From positions 1 to 30,892 of the forward strand of contig CBFIIW010000021.1 of assembly GCA_965662775.1 (NCBI GenBank): DNA of 30,892 bases, written 5' to 3'. The notes under the pieces were generated by a model that ran no database searches, was not told the origin of the DNA, and was given only the letters and a program-made list of their open reading frames with translations. Source of the DNA: UBA7985 sp002690455 (lineage in GTDB: Bacteria > Pseudomonadota > Alphaproteobacteria > UBA7985). The translations under genes were made by a program, and so were the position numbers. The number at the start of each line of letters is the position of its first letter. The stretch's first letter is position 1. This document shows, one piece after another, positions 24,923 to 30,892 of this stretch.

Positions 24923-25897
24923 ATGGACACGACCTTTCCCCCCGCCACCGTAGGCTATGGATTTGCCCACCGGCACCTGCTCGCCATCGAGCCCTTGCAG
25001 CCCGGTGAAATCGCCTATTTGCTGGATCGGGCGGCGGTCTTTGCCGATCTCGCCCCCGGGGAGGCGTCGGATCGTCTTGCAGGGTCGACCATCATCAATC
25101 TGTTTTACGAGAATTCAACGCGAACCCGGTCTTCGTTCGAGATTGCGGCCCAGCGGCTGGGTGCTGACGTTGTAAACATGGACGTAGCGACCAGCAGCGT
25201 AAAAAAGGGTGAGACCTTGATCGATACCGCCGATACGCTGAACGCCATGCGTGCCGATTTTTTGGTGGTGCGCCACGATCAAGCCGGGGCGGTCAAGCTG
25301 CTCTCACGCAAGCTCGACGCCCACGTACTCAACGGTGGTGACGGCAAGCACGAACATCCAACCCAGGCGCTGGCAGACGCCCTCACCATCCGTCGGCACA
25401 AGGGCCGAATTGACGGGCTTCAAGTGGCGATCTGCGGCGATATCCGCCACAGTCGGGTGGCGCGCTCCAATCTGTTACTCTTGCAAAAAATGGGTGCAAG
25501 CGTCCGGCTGGTGGGCCCTCCAACACTGCTGCCAAAGTCCTATGAGAGCTTGGGCGCACGGGTTTACCACAGCATGGAAGAAGGACTGCAGGGCGTGGAT
25601 ATCGTGATGATGCTTCGCTTGCAGGTCGAGCGTATGGCAGGAAGCTTTATTCCCAGCGGTCGCGAATTCTTCCGGCATTTCGGGTTGGATCGTGAGCGCC
25701 TGGCGCGAGCACGCCCTGGTGCTCTGGTCATGCATCCTGGCCCGATGAATCGCGGCGTCGAGATTGCGTCGGACATTGCCGATGACCTTGACCAGTCGGT
25801 AATCCGCGAGCAGGTAGAAATGGGGGTTGCAGTGCGCATGGCCTGTTTCGAAGCGCTTTCGTTGCACCGCGCCTCTCTACCGCTGGGGGCGACTTGA
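24923..25897 (+). CDS. pyrB: Aspartate carbamoyltransferase catalytic subunit
   Basis: ATCase catalytic chain of 324 residues, joining carbamoyl phosphate and aspartate in pyrimidine synthesis. Motifs: 'FYENSTRTRSSFEIAAQRLG' for carbamoyl-phosphate binding, 'HPTQALADALTIRR', 'VAICGDIRHSRVARSN', 'MMLRLQVERM' and 'VMHPGPMNRGVEI'. ATG 24923 gives the normal N-terminus; the frame's extra upstream codons are not family-like, and no clear ribosome site is seen. No regulatory pyrI gene is adjacent. Instead it is followed after one base by a dihydroorotase homologue lacking metal ligands, the arrangement of the PyrB-PyrC' dodecameric ATCases known from Pseudomonas. Confidence 0.95.
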   Translation: MDTTFPPATVGYGFAHRHLLAIEPLQPGEIAYLLDRAAVFADLAPGEASDRLAGSTIINLFYENSTRTRSSFEIAAQRLGADVVNMDVATSSVKKGETLIDTADTLNAMRADFLVVRHDQAGAVKLLSRKLDAHVLNGGDGKHEHPTQALADALTIRRHKGRIDGLQVAICGDIRHSRVARSNLLLLQKMGASVRLVGPPTLLPKSYESLGARVYHSMEEGLQGVDIVMMLRLQVERMAGSFIPSGREFFRHFGLDRERLARARPGALVMHPGPMNRGVEIASDIADDLDQSVIREQVEMGVAVRMACFEALSLHRASLPLGAT

Positions 25898-25898
25898 A

Positions 25899-27179
25899 AT
25901 GACACAGCGCACGCTAATCCGCAATGTTCGCTTGTTTGACCCGAGCCAAGGGCACGACGGGCCTGGGGGTGTGGTGCTTTACGGAAAGCGCATCGTGGCT
26001 GTGTTTGGCGGCGCAACCGCGATTGCTGCCGAGGCTGATGTCGTGGTCGACGGCCAGGGCGCGACGCTAATGCCCGGGTTGATCGATAGCCGGGTGCAAC
26101 TCTCCGAACCTGGCTTGGAATACCGAGAAACCGTAAGCGAAACGGCACAACTGGCCGCCCAGGGCGGAGTCGCAACCATCATTGCTCAGCCGGATACGGC
26201 GCCGCCAACCGATCGTCCGCAGGCCGTGTTTGCGGTGGCGCACCGCGGTCGCGAAGCGCGAAGCGCCCGAACGCTCACACTGGCGGGTTTGACGTTGGGC
26301 TGCGAAGGCGAACAGCTGGCCGAACTTGGGCTTTTGACAGAAGCTGGGGCCGTTGGGTTCTCAAACGGCGTATGGCCCGTAGAGCGCCTAGAGGCTATTG
26401 CACGAGCGCTGACCTATGCACAGGTCACGGATCGGCCGGTGGTACTGGGTCAGACGGCGGCAGCATGGGGCCAGCCTGGGGTGGTAAGTGGCGAGTTGTC
26501 TGCGCGCTTGGGGCTGGGCGGTATACCCGTGCTGGCAGAGGTCATGGCAATCGAACGGGACCTGCGGTTGGTGGAGATGACGGGTGTGCGCGGCCACTTC
26601 GATATGGTGACCTCAGCTGAAGGTGTTGCTGCAATCAGGGCTGCTAAGGCTCGGGGCCTGCCGATCACGGCAGGAACCGGGATTGCCTACGCGACGCTGA
26701 CCGAGATCGCTATCGGCGACTACAGAACTCACGCAAAGCTTCACCCACCGCTACGCCCAGACCGCGATCGGCTAGCGGTAATTGAGGGTCTGGCAGACGG
26801 CACGCTAGACACGCTGGTTTCTGACCATCGACCGGTCGACACCGATCACAAGCGGGTACCTTTCGAACAGGCAGAGCCCGGGATGGTGGGGCTGGAGAGT
26901 TTTCTATCGCTTGCACTGTCGCTGGAGGATCAGGGTGTTGAGAAAGCCCGGATCATCGATGCGATGACGGCGGCGGCGGCAAAGGTCTTTGGTTTGGAGA
27001 GTGGGATCTACCCCAATGCTAGGGCCGATTTGAGCCTTGTAGACCTCGACCGGCCACGCCGTCTGGACGCGGCCAAGCTATCCAGCCGTTGTCGGAATTT
27101 CAACTATGACGGTATTCCCGCCCGAGGAGTGGCGCTCAAAACCTTTGTCAAAGGCCGGCTGGTCTATGAGCGTCTATAG
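25899..27179 (+). CDS. pyrX: Dihydroorotase-like protein lacking metal ligands (PyrC'-type ATCase partner)
   Basis: Amidohydrolase-fold protein of 426 residues, clearly homologous to type I dihydroorotase ('MPGLID...EPGLEYRETV', 'LGLGGIPVLAEVMAIERDLRLVE', 'KLHPPLRPDRDR', 'FEQAEPGMVGLES'). The catalytic residues are gone. The HxH metal pair of 'DxHVHLREPG' is replaced by R65 and Q67 in 'DSRVQLSEPG'; the FSDDG motif reads S155-N156-G157; the usual HAED reads 'LGQTAA'; and the TPHH region reads G261-I-A-Y264. Only the Asp of SDH (D309) remains. It should therefore be inactive as a dihydroorotase and serve as a structural partner for PyrB, as in Pseudomonas PyrC'. An active dihydroorotase is expected elsewhere in the genome. 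It is one base downstream of pyrB. Confidence 0.88.
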   Translation: MTQRTLIRNVRLFDPSQGHDGPGGVVLYGKRIVAVFGGATAIAAEADVVVDGQGATLMPGLIDSRVQLSEPGLEYRETVSETAQLAAQGGVATIIAQPDTAPPTDRPQAVFAVAHRGREARSARTLTLAGLTLGCEGEQLAELGLLTEAGAVGFSNGVWPVERLEAIARALTYAQVTDRPVVLGQTAAAWGQPGVVSGELSARLGLGGIPVLAEVMAIERDLRLVEMTGVRGHFDMVTSAEGVAAIRAAKARGLPITAGTGIAYATLTEIAIGDYRTHAKLHPPLRPDRDRLAVIEGLADGTLDTLVSDHRPVDTDHKRVPFEQAEPGMVGLESFLSLALSLEDQGVEKARIIDAMTAAAAKVFGLESGIYPNARADLSLVDLDRPRRLDAAKLSSRCRNFNYDGIPARGVALKTFVKGRLVYERL

Positions 27180-27267
27180 AATACACCATTTAAGGGAGAG
27201 ATCGAGCTGAAGCGCGGCTTAACGAGTCTTAAAGTCTGTTCGCCAGGGTCGCCTCTGCTAATGGCGC

Positions 27268-27312
27268 GCTCGATTTGACGCCGCTTCGCGGCTTACAAAT
27301 CTCCCCCGCGCA
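27268..27312 (+). repeat. 45-bp direct repeat, left copy
   Basis: Identical over 45 bases to 30820-30864, in the same orientation. With one mismatch, the match extends left to 27262/30814. It contains the GCCGCTTCGCGGC hairpin. The two copies bracket the DUF6134/photolyase/SDR operon. Confidence 0.9.
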
Positions 27313-27409
27313 TTCAACAAAGACCCGCCTCTCCTCGCTCGGCGTGGTATTTTTTCTTGAAAAATGCGCGTGGGAAGGCCGCGGGCCGCGAAGCGGCAAA
27401 GGTCCGAGC
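27268..27409. repeat. 142-bp palindromic element with 45-base imperfect inverted arms
   Basis: The left arm 27268-27312 and right arm 27365-27409 are each 45 bases and imperfect reverse complements. They match at the outer end (GCTCG...CGAGC), at the central GCCGC-TTC-GCGGC hairpin, and at the inner end (CGCGCA...TGCGCG). The 52-base centre has a run ATTTTTTCTTGAAAAAT that also folds. There is no coding capacity. It looks like a BIME/MITE-type non-autonomous repeat and could also terminate both convergent transcripts. Confidence 0.65.
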
Positions 27410-27450
27410 AGGCAATCTCGACCCCGGCTTTTGAATATCATGCCGGCCCT

Positions 27451-28254
27451 CTACTTTTTGGAAGGATCGTCTCCGGGCTTTGGCGCCAGCGGCCGCATTG
27501 CAGCAAAAAACAGCCAATACGGGAGGCTCATCGTTGTTTTCAAGATTTGTGCGAATGTTTTTGGAAACGTGATTTCAAAGCGGCTGTGTCCAACCAACCC
27601 GCGATAGAATGCCTGCGCCGCATTCTCTGTTTCCATCAGCATTGGCATTGGAAATGCATTGGTCTCAGAAGCTTCTGACCTGACAAAGCCTGGGCAAGCG
27701 ACCTGAAGCACCAGACCAAGGTGATCCAGTTCGGGCTTCAAGCTCTCCCCCAGCGCGATGACAGCTGCTTTGGTTGCTGAATAGGCTGGAGCAGTGGGCA
27801 GCCCCCGATAACCAGCCGTCGACCCCATTAAGCAGATCCGCCCTCCGGCCCGCGCCTCGATCATAGGCGGGAGTATCGCTTCCAACCCCTCGGCGATACC
27901 GCCGACATTGATCCGAAACATTTCATGGACATCGTCTGCTCTGAAATTTGTGGCACGTTGCGGATGATAAATTCCCGCATTCAGCACAGCCTGGTCCAAT
28001 CGCCCACTCTCTGCGTAAATGCGTTTAACAGCCACAGCGGTAGCGGCGCGATCGGTAACGTCCAGCGCCAGAGGTCGAAGGTCGTACTCTTGCAAAGCGG
28101 CCGCGAGAGCCTCTAACCTTTCGCTGCGCCGTGCACTGGCGTAGACCCGCCAGCCATCCCGGGCCATGACCCGCGCAAGCGCCTCACCAATCCCCGATGA
28201 AGCCCCGGTTATCCATGCGATCCTGGTTTCTCTCACGTGCCGGGTTCCATCCAC
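27451..28254 (-). CDS. Short-chain dehydrogenase/reductase
   Basis: SDR-family NAD(P)(H) oxidoreductase of 267 residues. The coenzyme glycine motif 'TGASSGIGEALA' is near 16-27. It is followed by a basic 'SARRSERL' that suggests NADP preference, 'LNAGIY' of the conserved NAG, the catalytic serine in 'LMGSTAGYRG', and the YxxxK active site in 'AYSATKAAVIALGESL'. The C-terminus has a hydrophobic stretch 'SLPYWLFFAAMRPLAP' that could associate with the membrane. Substrate is unknown. It starts eight bases after the photolyase stop, so it is the third gene of the DUF6134-photolyase-SDR operon. SDRs of this kind recur beside photolyase/Cfa clusters, which suggests lipid or photoprotective metabolism. 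Confidence 0.9.
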   Translation of the reverse strand: MDGTRHVRETRIAWITGASSGIGEALARVMARDGWRVYASARRSERLEALAAALQEYDLRPLALDVTDRAATAVAVKRIYAESGRLDQAVLNAGIYHPQRATNFRADDVHEMFRINVGGIAEGLEAILPPMIEARAGGRICLMGSTAGYRGLPTAPAYSATKAAVIALGESLKPELDHLGLVLQVACPGFVRSEASETNAFPMPMLMETENAAQAFYRGLVGHSRFEITFPKTFAQILKTTMSLPYWLFFAAMRPLAPKPGDDPSKK

Positions 28255-28262
28255 TCTTCGTT

Positions 28263-29909
28263 CTATTCTACTTCGATTGTCGTCGTCTTACCGTCGTATG
28301 GTTGAGCAATGCTGGGGTTTTCAGCCGCTGCCACCTCCCCTGTCTTGGCAACTCTCACGCCGTCTTCAGCAATCCCCCACTCTACCAGCGTTTCAGTCGC
28401 CTTTCTGCGCAAATCAGCTCGCCGCTGGGGGGTGAATTTGGCAAGGCTGCGATAGACCAGTCCCATTCGTGGATTACCCGTGAGCCTGTCTTCGTTTTCC
28501 ATCAGGAAGTGCCAGTAGAGGGCATTCAGCGGACAGGCATCCGGCCCCGTGCTGTCCTTAACGTTATAGCGACAGTCCTTGCAATAATCTGACATTCGAT
28601 CGATGTACTTGCCCGAAGCAGCGTAGGGTTTAGACCCTAGATAGCCGCCATCCGCATACAGCACCATGCCATGCGTGTTTGGCAGTTGCACCCACTCGAA
28701 CGCGTCAGCATAGACGCTGAGGTACCATCGATTCACCCCGACCGGATCCAGCCCAGCGATCAGCGCAAGATTGCCCGTAACCATCAGGCGCTGGATATGG
28801 TGAGCATAGGCGCGCTCCTGCGTCTGCTTTACTGCATGACGAACGCAAGCCATATCGGTTTCAGCGGTCCAGAAGAAGTCGGGCAGTGGTCGGCTGGCGC
28901 TGAAGGTGTTCCGTTCGGCATAGCCAGGCATAGTCAGCCAGTAAATTCCGCGAACGAATTCGCGCCAACCGATGATCTGCCTGACAAAGCCCTCGACCGC
29001 ATTCAGTGGCGCCTTTCCCTCAACAAACGCCTTTTCAGCCGCCTCGCAAACCTCCATTGGACCAATCAAGCCTAGGTTCATCGAGGTTCCAAGAAGCGAG
29101 TGATATAGGCTATCGTCACTGGCCTCGCCCCGTGGCTTGCGCATGGAGTCCTGAAAGTCGCCGAAGTTCGGCAAACGGTGATCGATAAAGTCCGTGAGAC
29201 TAGCCAACGCCTGCTCACGGGTTACAGGAAAATCAAAGCCGTCCAAGTTCCCAAAATGCTCATGGAAACTGTCCTGCACCAGCCGGAGAACAGCCTTAGT
29301 CGTGGCATCGGCCTCAAAGGACGGCGGCGCTGGCGGGGTCTGCGACAACGGCATTTTCCGGCGGTTCTGGGCGTCAAAATTCCATTGTCCTCCCACGGGC
29401 TGATCGCCATCCATGAGCAGGCCCGTACGCCGTCGCATGTCGCGATAAAAGAACTCCATGCGGAGTTGTTTTCGCCCGTCTGCCCAGCGTGCGAAGTCGT
29501 GCCGGGAACTGAGAAATCGATCGTCTTCAAGCAGGCGAACGGGAAGCCCCAGGTCCGCCTCCCACGCTTGAATGTCGCGTAGAACCCGAAATTCACCAGG
29601 CCAGGTGACAATGATCTCGTCGGCGCCAAGCTCAGTTGCGGCTCGTTGTACCTCAACAAAGAAGCTGCCCCCGTTTTCCGGGGCGTTCAGTGGCACGTAT
29701 CGCACCGTAATGCCGCGCGCCTCTAACTCGGATGCGAAGTGCCGCATCGCCGAAAAGATCAGAGCAATCTTGCGCGGATGGTGAGGGACGTATGTCGCCT
29801 CCGCCATGACTTCCATCATCAGCACGACGTCACCGCTTGCGGGGTCTAACTCACACAAGCTTGCCAGGTGATGGCTGAGTTGGTCTCCAAATATGGGAAA
29901 GAGTCGCAC
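28263..29909 (-). CDS. phrB: FeS-cluster bacterial cryptochrome/photolyase (FeS-BCP; (6-4) photolyase type)
   Basis: Photolyase-related flavoprotein of 548 residues, matching the Agrobacterium PhrB / Rhodobacter CryB group. The N-terminal antenna domain has 'LSHHLASL', 'EVMAEATYVPHHPRKIALIFSAMRHFA' and 'LEDDRFLSSRHDF'. The FAD domain follows with 'GWREFVRGIYWLTMPGY' and 'ADAFEWVQLPNTHGMVLYADGG'. Four cysteines expected to hold a [4Fe-4S] cluster are at C355, C443, C446 and C459; their spacing equals that of Agrobacterium PhrB (350, 438, 441, 454). Members repair (6-4) photoproducts or act as light sensors. There is a non-conserved tail of about 35 residues. It lies 12 bases after the DUF6134-like gene. 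The symbol is by family. Confidence 0.93.
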   Translation of the reverse strand: MRLFPIFGDQLSHHLASLCELDPASGDVVLMMEVMAEATYVPHHPRKIALIFSAMRHFASELEARGITVRYVPLNAPENGGSFFVEVQRAATELGADEIIVTWPGEFRVLRDIQAWEADLGLPVRLLEDDRFLSSRHDFARWADGRKQLRMEFFYRDMRRRTGLLMDGDQPVGGQWNFDAQNRRKMPLSQTPPAPPSFEADATTKAVLRLVQDSFHEHFGNLDGFDFPVTREQALASLTDFIDHRLPNFGDFQDSMRKPRGEASDDSLYHSLLGTSMNLGLIGPMEVCEAAEKAFVEGKAPLNAVEGFVRQIIGWREFVRGIYWLTMPGYAERNTFSASRPLPDFFWTAETDMACVRHAVKQTQERAYAHHIQRLMVTGNLALIAGLDPVGVNRWYLSVYADAFEWVQLPNTHGMVLYADGGYLGSKPYAASGKYIDRMSDYCKDCRYNVKDSTGPDACPLNALYWHFLMENEDRLTGNPRMGLVYRSLAKFTPQRRADLRRKATETLVEWGIAEDGVRVAKTGEVAAAENPSIAQPYDGKTTTIEVE

Positions 29910-29921
29910 GTTCCGAGCGCC

Positions 29922-30596
29922 TCAACCCACGCGCCGGTATTCAAAATTGGAACCGAGCACGCGAAACTGGAGGCCTGCCCAACTGTTATTCAGATCGTAA
30001 TAGATGCTCAGGCCAAGCTCGCCATCGAGCTTCCAGCCCCGAACAGCGGTCCCGTGAAAACTACCTTCACCTAGATAAGTCGGGTTAATCTCCCAGACGT
30101 CACCTCGCTGGGTATCAAGCACTGCACGCTGTTCAACGAAGTTGGGCATCCAATACGTCGTGGGGAAGATGTTAGGGGTCACAGGACGTACCTCGTCCTT
30201 GTCATTGGTGACCAGAAGCGCATCACCCTGCCGCTGTGCACTCATCTGAAATGCATCGGATCTGAAACGTCCCTGCGAACGCAGCTGCCATAACAGACCA
30301 CTCTGCCATTGCTCTTGCGTCGTTAGTTCGTAGCGCGCGCTAAAGCCCAGCGCACGACCCTCGAACGCTGCTTGGGTCAAGACGTTAGGCGCGTTCTGCG
30401 AGCCGGTGATCTCATATCGATGCTGTCCTATGGGCCGCTTTCCCTGGTACAAATCAAAGATGCCGCGGGTGGCGGCCGGAAATGACACAGTAGCCTGTGC
30501 CGCACCGGCCGAAAGTAGGCCAAAACCAACGCCAGACGTCGCGGCGACAATACCAGAGGCAGCAATTTTGAGTGTGGAGCGACGGTCAAAGCGCAT
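29922..30596 (-). CDS. Tat-exported DUF6134-like protein
   Basis: Protein of about 224 residues. It starts with 'MRFDRRSTLKIAASG', whose RRSTLK fits a twin-arginine (Tat) signal, then a hydrophobic stretch and 'AGAAQA' cleavage near residue 35. The mature part, with 'FDLYQGKRPIGQHRYEITG', 'ARYELTTQEQWQSGLLWQLRSQG' and 'NIFPTTYWMPNFVEQRAVLDTQRGDV', resembles the DUF6134 group of periplasmic proteins of unknown function; no catalytic motif is evident. ATG 30596 and ATG 30611 (five codons longer) are both possible, and neither has a good ribosome site. It is the first gene of the three-gene minus-strand operon with the FeS photolyase and SDR. Tat export suggests folding, perhaps with a cofactor, before secretion. 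Confidence 0.75.
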   Translation of the reverse strand: MRFDRRSTLKIAASGIVAATSGVGFGLLSAGAAQATVSFPAATRGIFDLYQGKRPIGQHRYEITGSQNAPNVLTQAAFEGRALGFSARYELTTQEQWQSGLLWQLRSQGRFRSDAFQMSAQRQGDALLVTNDKDEVRPVTPNIFPTTYWMPNFVEQRAVLDTQRGDVWEINPTYLGEGSFHGTAVRGWKLDGELGLSIYYDLNNSWAGLQFRVLGSNFEYRRVG

Positions 30597-30780
30597 CGGG
30601 TTGAAATCCATAAAAACATAAAGCGAAACTACGGTCACAGGCGCGAGGGACAGGCTCGGCCACGCCGTCAAACTGCCACTCGTAACTCGTCCCTCAGTTT
30701 CTTATGTAGAGCCTTCGTCTTGATGAAAAAGGGTGATGGACAGTCAAATCCAAGTGATCCATCGAGCTGACCTTAGCCAG

Positions 30781-30820
30781 CCCGCCACACCCTTAAGTTT
30801 TCTGACACATCAGTGGCGGG
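30781..30820. repeat. 40-bp inverted repeat abutting right 45-bp repeat
   Basis: CCCGCCAC at 30781-30788 pairs perfectly with GTGGCGGG at 30813-30820. It directly adjoins the 45-bp repeat, and the left copy has a shorter counterpart (CGCCA/TGGCG at 27241-27266). It lies upstream of the DUF6134-like gene, outside its likely promoter. Confidence 0.6.
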
Positions 30821-30864
30821 CTCGATTTGACGCCGCTTCGCGGCTTACAAATCTCCCCCGCGCA
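30820..30864 (+). repeat. 45-bp direct repeat, right copy
   Basis: Perfect match to 27268-27312 in the same orientation, 3.55 kb away, with the same GCCGCTTCGCGGC hairpin. If this is half of a full element like the one at 27268-27409, its inverted arm would begin about 30917, just beyond the window end. Confidence 0.9.
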
Positions 30865-30870
30865 GTCAAA

Positions 30871-30892
30871 CGGACACGACGGACGGTGTCCG
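30871..30892. repeat. Hairpin at window end
   Basis: CGGACAC (30871-30877) pairs perfectly with GTGTCCG (30886-30892) around an 8-base loop. It directly follows the right 45-bp repeat. Whether the structure continues past the window is unknown. Confidence 0.5.

Larger units (their letters stand above)
27180..27450. other. Convergent spacer between pyrC' and SDR gene, occupied by a repeat element
   Basis: This 271-bp spacer separates two convergent genes. It is mostly filled by the inverted-repeat element at 27268-27409. Before it, CGCCA (27241-27245) can pair with TGGCG (27262-27266). No gene is supported. Confidence 0.5.

Noticed and set aside
1..30892. tRNA genes, CRISPR arrays, transposases or phage genes
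   Set aside because: None was seen on either strand by eye; the only repeats found are the short elements listed.

Overview
The window looks like chromosomal DNA from an alphaproteobacterium, probably marine or light-exposed. It is moderately GC-rich and densely coded, with short gaps and ATGA stop/start overlaps. Support for this placement is an Aap-type general amino-acid ABC operon, the alphaproteobacterial style of MetC, HemH and M20 amidohydrolase, a PdeM phosphoesterase, and a four-cysteine FeS-type photolyase. The placement is inferred from family resemblance, not from a marker gene.

Layout: (1) 1-2290: the 3' end of a LysR regulator gene converges on an NAD(P)-dependent aldehyde dehydrogenase, with an odd purine-rich spacer between them. 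(2) 2566-3873: a BaiN/YhiN-type flavoprotein. (3) 3957-10108, minus strand: aapJ-aapQ-aapM-aapP, a general L-amino-acid importer. Both permeases are much longer than usual, and AapM carries two back-to-back EF-hand-like loops. (4) 10855-14279, plus strand: metC, hisI, hemH and a small membrane protein coupled to hemH. (5) 14345-17074, minus strand: a porin-like protein, then two tandem secreted paralogues of unknown function. (6) 17426-24668, plus strand: M20 amidohydrolase, pdeM, a class I photolyase, an FAD amine-oxidase-like protein, a DUF1365 protein and a Cfa-type fatty-acid methyltransferase. The last four resemble the light/singlet-oxygen-responsive set known from Rhodobacter. (7) 24923-27179: pyrB followed by a dihydroorotase-like protein that has lost its metal ligands (PyrC'-type). 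(8) 27451-about 30611, minus strand: a Tat-exported DUF6134-like protein, an FeS-cluster photolyase/cryptochrome and a short-chain dehydrogenase. This block lies between two 45-bp perfect direct repeats.

Together, blocks 6 and 8 make a photo-oxidative damage neighbourhood: two different photolyases, a DNA-repair-associated phosphoesterase and membrane-lipid modification. It is interrupted by the pyrimidine pair pyrB-pyrC'. No tRNA, rRNA, CRISPR array, transposase or prophage gene was seen. The most unusual items are the EF-hand-like insert in AapM, the ligand-less PyrC', the tandem secreted paralogues, the repeat element at 27268-27409 with its direct-repeat partner at 30820-30864, and a 10-bp-phased TGAA array upstream of metC.
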